Source: Bradyrhizobium oligotrophicum S58 (GTDB lineage Bacteria > Pseudomonadota > Alphaproteobacteria > Rhizobiales > Xanthobacteraceae). From it: a stretch of DNA of 64,000 bases. The DNA is taken from NCBI RefSeq assembly GCF_000344805.1, contig NC_020453.1, positions 4,993,001-5,057,000 of the forward strand. The letters are read 5' to 3'. The notes under the pieces are model-generated. The model was not told where the DNA came from. It did no database searches and saw only the letters and a program-made list of their open reading frames with translations. A program made the position numbers and the translations under genes. Shown in pieces: positions 8,344 to 17,235 of this stretch (its first letter is position 1; every line of letters begins with the position of its first letter).

Positions 8344-9456
8344 TCACGAAGACGTCGCGGCGGACGGTGGCGCTACGCTCTGCAGCGGGATCGGCGCCGA
8401 TCTGGCGGCGAACAGCCATCGGTCGACGACGAAGTCGGTGAGCGCCGCGCCCAGCCACATGCCGCCGAGCACGATCCATGCGGTGAGAGCGAACACCGAT
8501 GCTCCGGTCACGCCGGCGCCGACGGCACAGCCGCCGGCCAGCATCGCGCCAAAACCCATGAGAACGGCGCCGATCAGATAGCGGCGCATGCCGCGCCCAT
8601 CCGAGAAGCCTTCCAGATTGAGTTCGCGCGCCAGAGCGGCCGCGACAAAGGAGCCGATGAAGACGCCCGGGATGATGCCGAGATCGAAGCCCGGCTTGAG
8701 TTGCGTGCCGGCGAGCACCTGCATCAGCAGCTCCGCCGAAGGACCGCTGAAGGTCAGGCTCTTCAGCGGCACCGGCGAGAACGAAGATTGGCCGAGCTGA
8801 TAGGTCAGCAGCCAGCCGGCCGCGACTGCGGCTCCTGCTGGCACTGCCGCGCGCAGGATCTTCGGTCCGACCTGAAACTTCGACACCGCGGCGAGGCCTG
8901 CCAGGAACCACAGCATGCCGAAGCCGAGCTTCTCTGGCGTGCCGCCGCCGAACAGACCCATGATGTCGCGCGACGGGCCGCCATCGACGAGCCAGAGGTT
9001 GGTGAGCCACTCGCGCAGCGGTGAGAGCAGCCCGTGATACGCGGACTGCGCCGTCACAGCGAAGATCAGGCCCGACAGCAGCGCCCGCAGATTGCCGTTG
9101 GCCGAGAGCACCAGCAGGCGGCTGGCGCATCCGCGCGCCAGGATCATGCCGCAGCCGAACAGGGTGCCGCCGATCATCGCGCCGGAAATGCTCCCCTGCT
9201 GCGCAAGCTGGCGCGCTTCGGAAACGTCGAGCAGGCCCATCGCCACCAGCGCCTGGGTGCCGAGCAGCGCCGAGGCGAAGGTGAGGAGCCACACCGCCAG
9301 ACGCGGGCCACCATATCCGCGTGCGAACTCGACCGTGGCCGCTCGCAGGCAGAAGCGGCTGCGCTGGGCGAAGAAACCGAACGCGCAGCCGACCGCGAGC
9401 CCGCACAGCAGCGACACCAGCTCCTCACCCAACAGGTCGATCAATGCGGTGAGCAC
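8344..9456 (-). CDS. Full-length YeeE/YedE sulfur transporter (SoxT/TsuA-like)
   Basis: A 370-residue multi-pass membrane protein with two repeats of the sulfur-transport domain. Cys-bearing motifs R-G-C-A-S-R (first half) and A-G-G-C-A-V-G-A-G-V-T-G (second half) match the family. Relatives include the thiosulfate importer TsuA and SoxT proteins of sox clusters. It is followed upstream on the same strand by the DsrE-like/hydrolase genes that continue the soxXYZABCD run, so it probably brings thiosulfate or a sulfur intermediate across the inner membrane. Confidence 0.85.
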   Translation of the reverse strand: MLTALIDLLGEELVSLLCGLAVGCAFGFFAQRSRFCLRAATVEFARGYGGPRLAVWLLTFASALLGTQALVAMGLLDVSEARQLAQQGSISGAMIGGTLFGCGMILARGCASRLLVLSANGNLRALLSGLIFAVTAQSAYHGLLSPLREWLTNLWLVDGGPSRDIMGLFGGGTPEKLGFGMLWFLAGLAAVSKFQVGPKILRAAVPAGAAVAAGWLLTYQLGQSSFSPVPLKSLTFSGPSAELLMQVLAGTQLKPGFDLGIIPGVFIGSFVAAALARELNLEGFSDGRGMRRYLIGAVLMGFGAMLAGGCAVGAGVTGASVFALTAWIVLGGMWLGAALTDFVVDRWLFAARSAPIPLQSVAPPSAATSS

Positions 9457-9524
9457 GGGCGCTCTCGTTGTTCAGGTCCGCCGCGCGAGGCACCGGGCGG
9501 CATCGGCAAAGACATAAGCGCCCG

Positions 9525-9965
9525 TCATGGGCGCAGATAGGCATATCCGCTCTGCTGCAGCTCAGTGAGACGCACCACGCCACCCTTCTCCGCGACCGCG
9601 AAGCCGGGCAGGAGATCGTCGAGCTTCACGCCTTGCGCCTTCATCGTGTTGGCACAGGCCTCGAAGCCGACGCCGGCCTTCATGAGACGCTCGGCGAGAG
9701 CCGAGATGGTCTGATCGACCGAGATCGCATGAAAGGCGCGCAACCCCGGACCATGGATCACCAGGCGAATGTCGGCGCGTCCTGGCCCTCCGGTGCCATC
9801 GACGTGGTTCTGGAGGTTGCCGAGAACGAACAAAGCGCGGTCCTGATCGGCGAGATGATAGGCGACGCGCTGGCGCGGAGACTCCGTCGCCGCTCGTGCG
9901 CTGCCGACACCGAACATTCCAAACACGCCAGCAAGACCAGCTTGCATCAAAGATCGTCGTTCCAT
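9525..9965 (-). CDS. Exported DsrE/F-like protein
   Basis: A 146-residue protein with an N-terminal export signal beginning M-E-R-R-S-L and ending A-R-A, then a DsrE-type fold: I-R-L-V-I-H-G-P-G strand, long helix, F-E-A-C-A-N-T-M with a single Cys near residue 104, and a C-terminal G-V-V-R-L-T-E-L-Q segment. DsrE-family proteins carry sulfur on cysteine. Export to the periplasm places it with the Sox enzymes. It is paralogous to 10889-11353, with the same C-A/G-N-T core. It lies nine bases after the exported hydrolase. Confidence 0.8.
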   Translation of the reverse strand: MERRSLMQAGLAGVFGMFGVGSARAATESPRQRVAYHLADQDRALFVLGNLQNHVDGTGGPGRADIRLVIHGPGLRAFHAISVDQTISALAERLMKAGVGFEACANTMKAQGVKLDDLLPGFAVAEKGGVVRLTELQQSGYAYLRP

Positions 9966-9974
9966 GGGTTACTC

Positions 9975-10877
9975 CTAACGCGCGGCTGCAATGAATCCTG
10001 CGATGCGATCAGCGGCATCCTCGGCGGCGAGATCACGAAAGAAGTGATCCGCGTCGTCGATCGTCTCCAGCCGGACACGGCTGCCGGCGCGAGCGGCCAG
10101 CGGCGCGAACGAGGCTGCCACGTCCGGCACGGTCTTGTCTTGCGCGGCCGCAAGCACCTGGACCGGGAGACTCACCTCTGCGATCAGCGCAGCCGTGTCC
10201 TGGCGCCGGCCGGCGCGATAGAATGCCGCGAAGGCGCGCGCGGTCACCTTGGCATCGCGGCAATAGATGAAGCCCGGCACGGACATCCACTCGCTGCCGC
10301 GCCCGGCCGCAATCGCGGCCTCAGCCTTTTCGAGCAGCGGCGCCAATGGCTGGCCGTAGCTCTCGGCATAGGCGGCTCTCAGGGTGGTCTCAATGCCTGC
10401 GGTGGCCGGAGCCAGCAGAATCGCGCCTTCAATGGCGGCATTCGCATTGGCGACCAGATAGCGCGCAACCTGATTGGCGCCGCGCGAATGCCCGAGCACA
10501 AAGAGGTGCGACGAGGTCTTACGCGCCTCGCTGAGCCACGCCGCGATCTCCGCGATCGCATCATCAGGCGCATAGTCATGAGGCTTGGCGCAGTCGTACA
10601 TGCCGGTGCGGCCATCGAGGCCGAGCACGAGGTTGTGCGCGAGCGAGGCGATGCCGCGCCCGGCCAGAGCCTTGGACAGGCCCTGGATGGTCTCCATGTC
10701 CTTGTGGGCGAGCGTGCCGTGGGTCATCAGCACCAGCGGCACATCGGGCCCCGATTGCGCCGGCAGCCGGAGCGTGCCGAGCGCGATGCGGCCGCCAATG
10801 ACGAGCTCGCGCGGCTCCTCCGCAGCGAGCGCGACCGATGTCACGAGCGAGACAACGAGAGCGAGCGACCACCGCAT
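9975..10877 (-). CDS. Exported alpha/beta hydrolase in the sox operon
   Basis: A 300-residue alpha/beta hydrolase with a cleavable signal (A-L-V-V-S-L-V-T-S-V-A-L-A). The nucleophile elbow is G-H-S-R-G, the acid is probably in the A-Q-D-K-T-V segment, and the His is in D-D-A-D-H-F-F. M-T-H-G-T is the oxyanion region. It resembles dienelactone-hydrolase-like or lysophospholipase-like proteins, but the substrate is unknown. It sits between two DsrE-like genes downstream of soxD, with gaps of 9 and 11 bases, so it is co-transcribed with sox. Start: ATG at 10877. A role in thioester or lipid sulfur chemistry would be speculation. Confidence 0.8.
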   Translation of the reverse strand: MRWSLALVVSLVTSVALAAEEPRELVIGGRIALGTLRLPAQSGPDVPLVLMTHGTLAHKDMETIQGLSKALAGRGIASLAHNLVLGLDGRTGMYDCAKPHDYAPDDAIAEIAAWLSEARKTSSHLFVLGHSRGANQVARYLVANANAAIEGAILLAPATAGIETTLRAAYAESYGQPLAPLLEKAEAAIAAGRGSEWMSVPGFIYCRDAKVTARAFAAFYRAGRRQDTAALIAEVSLPVQVLAAAQDKTVPDVAASFAPLAARAGSRVRLETIDDADHFFRDLAAEDAADRIAGFIAAAR

Positions 10878-10888
10878 CTTCAAGCCCT

Positions 10889-11353
10889 TCAGGGACGCAC
10901 GATCGTCCAGTTCTTCTCGGCCAGGTCCAGCAGGGTTGCGACCCCGGTCTTGACCACCGTGACACCCTCGAGCAACGGCGGCAGCCGTCCCTCCTTGCTC
11001 GCGAGCGTCTCCAGCGTATTGCCGCAGGCGATGAAGCTCACATTGGGCATCGACCTGGCAAAACCCATGACCCGCTCCCTCACCGGCGACCGATCGGCCA
11101 GCAGCATGTCCAGGCCGCCGTTGAAGGCGACGATCACGATCTCGACCTCGCCGCCCTCGCCCGAATAGTGACGCGAAACGTTGGCGGCAACGTCGAGCAC
11201 CGCGCGCATCTTGGCCGGGTCGTCGTCGCTGATCTGCAGCGCGAGCCTGTGCGGCCCGGCCGCGACAGCGATGGACGCAGCCCCACCACAGGCCACCGCG
11301 ACGGATGCGACCGCCAACAGCATCTGGCGGCGACTGCATCCCGCAATCGTCAC
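10889..11353 (-). CDS. Exported DsrE-like protein after soxD
   Basis: A 154-residue protein with a signal peptide (M-L-L-A-V-A-S-V-A-V-A-C-G-G-A-A-S) and a DsrE-like core: V-E-I-V-I-V-A-F-N-G-G-L, N-V-S-F-I-A-C-G-N-T-L with a Cys in the position typical for the family, and G-V-T-V-V-K-T-G-V-A-T-L. Start is taken as the GTG at 11353, whose GTGA overlaps the soxD stop codon by four bases, indicating translational coupling. It is probably a periplasmic sulfur carrier or binding protein linked to the Sox pathway; this role is inferred from family and operon. Confidence 0.8.
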   Translation of the reverse strand: MTIAGCSRRQMLLAVASVAVACGGAASIAVAAGPHRLALQISDDDPAKMRAVLDVAANVSRHYSGEGGEVEIVIVAFNGGLDMLLADRSPVRERVMGFARSMPNVSFIACGNTLETLASKEGRLPPLLEGVTVVKTGVATLLDLAEKNWTIVRP

Positions 11354-12063
11354 TCGACGCCTCGCGGCTTGCCGTCCTTGTCCTCCGGCGTGACGTCGAC
11401 CGCGGTCGCCCTCCCGGTGATCTTGACCGGCGCGATGCAGTTCTTCATGCAAGGGTCCTTCTGCCAGAACGCCTTCTCGCTCGTGGCCCGGTCGTCCATG
11501 ATGAATCCGGCCTCGTTCGGCATCTTGATCGTGGAGAGATTGCTGTTGCTCAGCTCGAAATTCTGGTCGGTGACGACATCGTTCAGGTAGAGCACATAGG
11601 CGACCAGCGCATAGTACTCGTCGACCTTCAGCGACTGCGGGCTGCCGAACGGCATCGCGTGGCGGACATAGTCGAACAGCGTCGAGGCGTAGGGCCAGTA
11701 GGAGCCGACCGTCTTGACCGGATTGTCTGCCGTCAGCGAGCCCTTGCCGCCCGCCAGCACCGGCCAGCGGCCGGCGCCCTCGCCGAACTCGCCATGGCAG
11801 CTGGCGCAATTGTCCATGAAAAGCTTCTCGCCCTGCGCGACGCTGCCCTTGCCGACCGGCAGCCCCTGCCCGTCGGGACGCACATCGATGTCCCAGCCGC
11901 GAATTTCCTCCGCGCTGGGCGCGCGGCCGATGTTGAAGCGCTGCGGCGCCTTCGTCTCGATCTTGGCCTCGGTCTTCTCGCTCGGACCGCCGGCAAGTGC
12001 CGCCGAAGCTACAAGCGTTGCCAGCGCGGCGGCTGCAATGATGAGCTTAGGCGACCTCGACAT
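11350..12063 (-). CDS. soxD: SoxD, cytochrome c subunit of sulfane dehydrogenase
   Basis: SoxD partners SoxC to oxidise the sulfane sulfur bound to SoxY. The 237-residue protein has a signal peptide (I-I-A-A-A-A-L-A-T-L-V-A-S-A-A-L-A) and one clear heme motif, C-A-S-C-H, near residue 88. Met ligand candidates follow in H-A-M-P-F-G-S. The C-terminal C-M-K-N-C is not a heme motif, so this looks like a single-heme form, in contrast to the diheme SoxD of Paracoccus. The ATG at 12063 overlaps soxC by 17 bases. Confidence 0.9.
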   Translation of the reverse strand: MSRSPKLIIAAAALATLVASAALAGGPSEKTEAKIETKAPQRFNIGRAPSAEEIRGWDIDVRPDGQGLPVGKGSVAQGEKLFMDNCASCHGEFGEGAGRWPVLAGGKGSLTADNPVKTVGSYWPYASTLFDYVRHAMPFGSPQSLKVDEYYALVAYVLYLNDVVTDQNFELSNSNLSTIKMPNEAGFIMDDRATSEKAFWQKDPCMKNCIAPVKITGRATAVDVTPEDKDGKPRGVE

Positions 12064-13330
12064 TCTCGACCTCACCGTTTGCCTGCACGTGCCAGGTCTG
12101 GATGCCATTGTTGTGATAGATGGAGTTGTAGCCGCGGACCTTGCGCAGCTCGGCCTTGGACGGCTGGACGTAGCCGCTCTCGTCCTGCACCCGCGACTGC
12201 AGCAGCAGCGGCTCACCGTTCCAGTCGAACTCGTAGTAGAAGCGCGTCAGCGCCTTATCCAGCACCGGACCGTCGAGCCGCGCCGGCCACCAGTTGCGGC
12301 CGCCATCGAGCGACACATCGACGCGCTTGACCTTGCCGCTGCCCGACCACGCCAGGCCCGAGACGATCGTAAAGCCCTTGCCATGCCTGATCGGCGCCTG
12401 CGGGCTCGGGCTCGTAATCACGGATTTCGCATCCATCGCCCAAGTGAAGCGCCGCGCCTTTCCGTTCGGCAGCAGATCCGTGTACTTCGATGTCTCCTCG
12501 CGCGTCTGCCAGGGCTGATCGCCGACCTTGATGCGGCGCAACCATTTGACCCAGAGATTGCCCTGCCATCCCGGCACGACGAGCCGCATTGGATAGCCCT
12601 GCTCGGGATACAGCGCCTCACCGTTCATCTTGTAGGCGATGATGCAGTCGTCGAGCGCCTTCTCGATCGGCAGGCTGCGATCCATCGATGCGGAATCGGC
12701 GCCCTCCACCAGCAGCCACTTGCCGTTGGTCTTGACGCCGGCTTCTTCCAGCAACGTGCGCAGCGAGACGCCCGTATATTGCACGCAGTGGATCATGCCA
12801 TGGGTGAACTGGCAGCCGTTGAGCTGGGCGCCGCGCCATTCCATGCCTGAATTGGCCGCGCATTCCATGAAGTGGATGCGGTTGACGCGCGGGTAGCGCT
12901 TGAGCTCGTCGAGCGAGAGCAGCAGCGGCCGATCGACCAGACCATGGATCATCAACCGGTGATCGGCAGGATCGACGTCGGCCACACCGCCATGATGGCG
13001 CTCGAAGCACAGGCCGTTCGGCGTGATGATGCCCTCCAGCTCATGCAGCGGCGTGAAGCTGACCGAGGACTCGCGCGACGCCGTCAGCCATTCGACGTCG
13101 CGGCGGACGACGTCCTTCTCGAACTTGGACGGCTTGCCGTAGGGACGCACGGCTACACCCTCGCCGAGCGTCCGCGTCCATTCCGGCACGTTCGGTGGCT
13201 GGTTGGCGGGATTGCCGGCACCGGCACGGGCCTGCGGGGCCAGCGCCGTGGCTGCGAGGCCACCGGCCGCGGTCAGGAAACCGCGGCGCGACGCGCGCGG
13301 GGCTGAGGGCAGAGATTTGTCCTTCGACAT
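12047..13330 (-). CDS. soxC: SoxC, molybdenum sulfane dehydrogenase
   Basis: A sulfite-oxidase family molybdopterin enzyme of about 427 residues with a Tat signal (S-R-R-G-F-L-T-A-A-G-G). The molybdenum-binding Cys lies in H-F-M-E-C-A-A-N-S-G, followed by the dimerisation domain with S-L-D-G-G-R-N-W. With SoxD it removes electrons from SoxY-bound sulfane, allowing complete thiosulfate oxidation to sulfate without sulfur globules. I chose the ATG at 13330 because the GGAG lies about 10 bases upstream; a GTG at 13339, overlapping the soxB stop, is the alternative. Confidence 0.95.
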   Translation of the reverse strand: MSKDKSLPSAPRASRRGFLTAAGGLAATALAPQARAGAGNPANQPPNVPEWTRTLGEGVAVRPYGKPSKFEKDVVRRDVEWLTASRESSVSFTPLHELEGIITPNGLCFERHHGGVADVDPADHRLMIHGLVDRPLLLSLDELKRYPRVNRIHFMECAANSGMEWRGAQLNGCQFTHGMIHCVQYTGVSLRTLLEEAGVKTNGKWLLVEGADSASMDRSLPIEKALDDCIIAYKMNGEALYPEQGYPMRLVVPGWQGNLWVKWLRRIKVGDQPWQTREETSKYTDLLPNGKARRFTWAMDAKSVITSPSPQAPIRHGKGFTIVSGLAWSGSGKVKRVDVSLDGGRNWWPARLDGPVLDKALTRFYYEFDWNGEPLLLQSRVQDESGYVQPSKAELRKVRGYNSIYHNNGIQTWHVQANGEVENVEVA

Positions 13331-13335
13331 CGTCG

Positions 13336-15030
13336 TCACACTCCGGAGACTTTGACGGCCCGGTTGGGCTCGAGACGCACGGTTTTCTGGCGCTGCAGAT
13401 AGCTCGACACGACCTCCCAGATCGGCGGGCCCTGGGTGCCCTCGTTGACGCTGGCCCAGCCAGCGACCTGATATTCGCGCGCCGGATCGATCGCTGCGCC
13501 GGTCTTGATCAGGCGCATGTCCGAGATGCGCTGCCCTTGCGGCTTGTTGACGTCGATCGCATAGGACATGCCGCCGATGCGGACCATGTCGCCGCCCTGC
13601 TGGTAGTAGGGATCGACGTTGAACAGGTTGTCGGCGACGTCCTCGATGATCTCCTTCAGGCGCGTGCCGGTCATGCCCATGCGGTAGACCGCGGGATAAG
13701 TGATCGCGGTGGCGTTGGTGACGTCCTCGAAGGTGATGTCCTGGCCCGGCATCACGCTGGTGCCCCAGCGGAAGCCCGGCGACAACGCGATCTCCGCATC
13801 GCGCTCCTGTAGCAGCGCCTGGCAGATCAGATCATCGAACGTGCCGTTGAAATTGCCGCGGCGATAGAGCAGCGTCTCGGTACGCCCGAGCGGGCGAGCG
13901 AGTTCCGCGGCGAACGGCTTGCGCACCTCGGCGATCTTGGCGGCCATCGCGGCATCCGGCGTAATCACGTCGGAGAACAGCGGGATCAGCTTGTAGCGAT
14001 AGCCTTTGACCTCGCCGTCCTTGACGTCGAGATCGAGCCGCGAGACGAACTTGCCTGAGGAGCCCGACGCAATCAGCAGCGTCTTGCCGATCTTCACGGC
14101 CTCGGGCAGCGCATCATGAGTGTGCCCTGTCAGGATGACGTCGAGACCCTTGACCCGGCTCGCCAGCTTGCGGTCGACGTCAAAGCCGTTGTGAGACAAC
14201 AGCACGACCAGACCAGCGCCGGCTTTGCGCGCCTTGTCGACCTGGCTCTGGACGTCCTCCTCGCGCACGCCGAACGACCAGTTCGGAATCATCCAGCGCG
14301 GATTGGCCACCGGCGTATACGGGAAGGCCTGACCGAGCACGGCGATCTTGAGGCCGCCGCGCTCGATCATCGTCGACGCCTCGAACGCCGGCTCGTTCCA
14401 CTCGGTGTCGCGGATGTTGAGACCGAGGAACGGGAAGCCGAGCGCGTCGACCGCCTGCTTGACGCGCTCGGTGCCGTAGGTGAACTCCCAATGGCCGGTC
14501 ATCGCATCGGGCTTCAGCAGCGCCATGCAGTCGATCATGTCCTGACCGCGGGTCTTGAGCGACGTCCATGATCCCTGCCAGGTGTCGCCGCCGTCGAGCA
14601 GCACCACCTTGTCGCCGCGCTCGGCGCGGATGGCCTTGATGACGGTGGCGGCGCGGTCGAGGCCGCCAATACGCCCGTAGGTCTTGGCCAGCGCCTCGAA
14701 ATCCTCCGATGTCAGCGCGTAGGCGGACGACGATCCCGGAGCGATGCCGAACTTCGTGAGGAAGTCCTTGCCGGTGACGTGCGGCGGCTGCCCCTTGGCG
14801 TCGCCGACGCCGAGATTGGTCGACGGCTCGCGGAAATACAGCGGCATCAGCTGCCCGTGAATGTCGGTGACATGCACGAGCGTGACGTTGCCGACCGGCT
14901 CGAACGCCAGCAGCTCCTTCTCTGTCAGCTTCTGCTGCGCAAAGGCGCGGGACGTGCCGGCGAGGCCGGATCCGCCCGTCAGGGCAGCCGCCGCCAATGC
15001 GACCTGAACGAATTCGCGACGCGATATCAT
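13336..15030 (-). CDS. soxB: SoxB, thiosulfohydrolase
   Basis: SoxB hydrolyses SoxY-cysteine-S-sulfonate to release sulfate in the periplasm. The 564-residue protein has a Tat signal (M-I-S-R-R-E-F-V) and the metallophosphatase-like metal-binding motifs V-T-D-I-H-G-Q, L-D-G-G-D-T-W-Q-G, L-L-S-H-N-G and L-T-G-H-T-H-D for the two-manganese site. A 5'-nucleotidase-type C-terminal domain follows. Length and order match alphaproteobacterial SoxB. It lies 21 bases after soxA. Confidence 0.97.
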   Translation of the reverse strand: MISRREFVQVALAAAALTGGSGLAGTSRAFAQQKLTEKELLAFEPVGNVTLVHVTDIHGQLMPLYFREPSTNLGVGDAKGQPPHVTGKDFLTKFGIAPGSSSAYALTSEDFEALAKTYGRIGGLDRAATVIKAIRAERGDKVVLLDGGDTWQGSWTSLKTRGQDMIDCMALLKPDAMTGHWEFTYGTERVKQAVDALGFPFLGLNIRDTEWNEPAFEASTMIERGGLKIAVLGQAFPYTPVANPRWMIPNWSFGVREEDVQSQVDKARKAGAGLVVLLSHNGFDVDRKLASRVKGLDVILTGHTHDALPEAVKIGKTLLIASGSSGKFVSRLDLDVKDGEVKGYRYKLIPLFSDVITPDAAMAAKIAEVRKPFAAELARPLGRTETLLYRRGNFNGTFDDLICQALLQERDAEIALSPGFRWGTSVMPGQDITFEDVTNATAITYPAVYRMGMTGTRLKEIIEDVADNLFNVDPYYQQGGDMVRIGGMSYAIDVNKPQGQRISDMRLIKTGAAIDPAREYQVAGWASVNEGTQGPPIWEVVSSYLQRQKTVRLEPNRAVKVSGV

Positions 15031-15051
15031 GATGTGTCTTCCTTGTGTCCG

Positions 15052-15876
15052 CTAGTTGCGGACCGACGGTGTCTCGACGGGCAGGCCGATGCCGCGCCAG
15101 GCGACGTAGACTTCGAGCGCGAGGAACTCGTCCGACAGCGGCTTGTAGGGCACGCCGCGAACGTCGAACATGCAGCCCTCGAACCGTTCGTGCAGCGGGA
15201 TCAGGCGCTGATCGCGCAGCCGGTAGGTCGGAAAGCCGTTGGTCTGGCCTTGGCTCAGAAAATCAGCACGCATGAACTTGCCGTTGTTCTTCTCATGACA
15301 GGAGGCGCAGGCGAGATCGAGCTGGCCGACCCTGGTGTAGTAGATCGCCTTGCCCTTCTCGAACCAAGGCGACATCGGGCCGTCCGTCTTCACCGCCACC
15401 GGCATGCCGCGCGACTGGAAGCGGACGAAGGTCGTCATGTCGGTCAGCTCCTTGGACTTGAAGGCCCAGGGCTCCGCCTTCATGTGCTCGGTGCGGCAGA
15501 TGTTGATCTGCTGCTCGAGATTGACCGGCTTGTTGAGCTTTTCGCTCCATTTCGGCATCGCCGCACCGACGTCCTTCATGCTCGTCTCGGCATCGCCGTG
15601 GCAGCTCATGCACGACTTGCCTTCGCTGCCGTCGACCGCCTTCCAGACGTCGGCGGCCCGCTCCACCGAGAGGAAGCCCGGATTCTCCAGGTCGTCGTCC
15701 TGCAGCGCGCGCGTTTCCTTGGTGCGGAACTGATAGCCCGAGATGATGGTCTGAAAGACGTGGCCGGGAGGCGCCGGAATGCCCTTCCGTTCCGCCTCCT
15801 GACCGAACGTCGCGATGGCCGAGAGGGTCAGCGCAGCCGTGGCCAGGACAGCGAGAGAACCGTAGCGAATGGACAT
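15052..15876 (-). CDS. soxA: SoxA, diheme cytochrome c
   Basis: SoxA with SoxX links thiosulfate to the SoxY cysteine. The 274-residue precursor starts with a signal peptide and contains two heme motifs, C-M-S-C-H and C-A-S-C-H. The conserved catalytic Cys that becomes a persulfide heme ligand is in F-E-G-C-M-F-D-V-R. Both motifs are present, so this is the diheme type. It lies between soxZ and soxB with short gaps. Confidence 0.97.
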   Translation of the reverse strand: MSIRYGSLAVLATAALTLSAIATFGQEAERKGIPAPPGHVFQTIISGYQFRTKETRALQDDDLENPGFLSVERAADVWKAVDGSEGKSCMSCHGDAETSMKDVGAAMPKWSEKLNKPVNLEQQINICRTEHMKAEPWAFKSKELTDMTTFVRFQSRGMPVAVKTDGPMSPWFEKGKAIYYTRVGQLDLACASCHEKNNGKFMRADFLSQGQTNGFPTYRLRDQRLIPLHERFEGCMFDVRGVPYKPLSDEFLALEVYVAWRGIGLPVETPSVRN

Positions 15877-15909
15877 CCGTCACTCTCCGTAGCGATCACA
15901 CGCTGCCGA

Positions 15910-16236
15910 TCAGGCCTTCAACGCGATCTTTTCCTCGGCCGTCACCACCGAGCCGTCGTCATCCGTCCAGGCGAACTTGAACGTGCCTTCCTCGTCGATC
16001 TTCGCGTCGAACTGGATGTACGGATTGGCGGAGATCGCCGGCTCCAGCACGCAGGAGAACACCGGCTTGCCGTTGAACTCGCAAGCGAACTTGTTGATGA
16101 TCTTGCGTGGGATCGGCTTGCCCTGCGCATCCTTGCGCTGGCCCGATTCCATCAGATGCGAGACCAGCGTCTTGATCTGGATGATCTCGCCCTTCTTGGC
16201 TTCCTTCGGAAGCTTGATCCGCGGCTTGTCTGCCAT
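15910..16236 (-). CDS. soxZ: SoxZ, SoxY partner
   Basis: A 108-residue protein without a signal peptide, beginning M-A-D-K-P-R-I-K-L-P and showing the immunoglobulin-like beta-sandwich sequence typical of SoxZ. SoxZ heterodimerises with SoxY and is co-exported on the SoxY Tat signal. It lies 18 bases downstream of soxY, the usual arrangement. Confidence 0.95.
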   Translation of the reverse strand: MADKPRIKLPKEAKKGEIIQIKTLVSHLMESGQRKDAQGKPIPRKIINKFACEFNGKPVFSCVLEPAISANPYIQFDAKIDEEGTFKFAWTDDDGSVVTAEEKIALKA

Positions 16237-16254
16237 GTTGCTTTCTCCCCTGTC

Positions 16255-16707
16255 TCAGCCGCCGCAGCCGCCGATGGTGACCTTGACGGTCTTGCGCTCG
16301 GTGAAGAGCGAGCCGTCGCTCATCTTCGCGATCGCGATCACGTTCTGGGTCTGCGCCAGACGAATACGGATCGACGCCTCGGCCTTGCCGGACATCGGTG
16401 TGAACATCAGCGTCGCGACGCCGGCGTTCGGATTGCCGTCGGCCACGAACAGCACTTCCTTGACGTAGTTGTCCGGCGTCATCGGGCTTTCAACCGAAAG
16501 CGCGAGCGGCACGGTATTGCCGTTCTCGGCGATTTCAGGCAGATCGAGCGTGATCTTGCCCTTGGCCGCTTCCTTGCCGCCGGTGAACGTCTTGATCAGC
16601 TCGGCCGCGTCGTTGCTCGGCTCGGCGTTGGCGGCCATCGGCATCACCGTCAGGGCGACGAAACCGCCGCCGAGAAGGAACGCCTGTCGTCTATTGATTG
16701 CGCCCAT
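16255..16707 (-). CDS. soxY: SoxY, sulfur-carrier protein
   Basis: SoxY carries all pathway intermediates on a C-terminal cysteine. The 150-residue precursor has a Tat signal (N-R-R-Q-A-F-L-L-G-G-G) and ends with the diagnostic swinging arm G-G-C-G-G. It is co-directional with soxX and soxZ. Confidence 0.97.
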   Translation of the reverse strand: MGAINRRQAFLLGGGFVALTVMPMAANAEPSNDAAELIKTFTGGKEAAKGKITLDLPEIAENGNTVPLALSVESPMTPDNYVKEVLFVADGNPNAGVATLMFTPMSGKAEASIRIRLAQTQNVIAIAKMSDGSLFTERKTVKVTIGGCGG

Positions 16708-16727
16708 GCATCATCCTCCAGAGGCGG

Positions 16728-17171
16728 TTATTTCAATGTTTCGAGAAATGCGACGACGTCCTCGACCTGCGCGGCGGTGAGGACGGGCTTGCCGACGAAC
16801 TCCGGACGCACGCGATTGAGGCCGTCGTTCTTGTAGAAGGCGGGCATCACCGTATCGACGAAGATTCGCTTGGGATCGGCAACGATGAGGCGCAGCTGCG
16901 CCGTATTGTAGCGACCAGCGACGCCGTCGAGCGACGGACCGAACTCACCGTGAAACTCTTCGGATTTGAGCTGCGACACCTGGTGACAAGCGAGGCAATT
17001 GCCCAGCGTCCGCGTCAAGAACACCTTCTTGCCGGCATCGGCATTGCCGGGCGCGCCCGTCAACGATTTCGGAATGGCATCGTCGACGACGTCGAGCCTG
17101 ATCGACTCGTCGCCTCGCGCTGTTGCTGACAGCAACGCGCAGAACAAGGCAGCCGGGATCAAACGGCGCAT
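16728..17171 (-). CDS. soxX: SoxX, monoheme cytochrome c
   Basis: SoxX is the electron-accepting subunit of SoxXA. The protein of about 147 residues has a signal peptide (M-R-R-L-I-P-A-A-L-F-C-A-L-L), one heme motif C-L-A-C-H, and a distal Met in D-T-V-M-P-A-F. I chose the ATG at 17171, which has GGTGGA just upstream and places the signal peptide at the start; the frame is open to 17243. It is the first gene of the soxXYZABCD run, with a SoxR-type site about 65-95 bases upstream. Confidence 0.95.
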   Translation of the reverse strand: MRRLIPAALFCALLSATARGDESIRLDVVDDAIPKSLTGAPGNADAGKKVFLTRTLGNCLACHQVSQLKSEEFHGEFGPSLDGVAGRYNTAQLRLIVADPKRIFVDTVMPAFYKNDGLNRVRPEFVGKPVLTAAQVEDVVAFLETLK

Positions 17172-17235
17172 GCTTCCACCCTGACCGACGAGGCTTCCCC
17201 TCGCCTGCTCATGTTCGACGAACTTACGGCTCGTC

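Noticed and set aside
9468..11168. 566-residue plus-strand frame
   Set aside because: Antisense to the DsrE-like and hydrolase genes, which have signal peptides and catalytic motifs; no domain is visible in the shadow.
14779..16836. 685-residue plus-strand frame
   Set aside because: Antisense to soxB, soxA, soxZ and soxY; composition is typical of a shadow frame.
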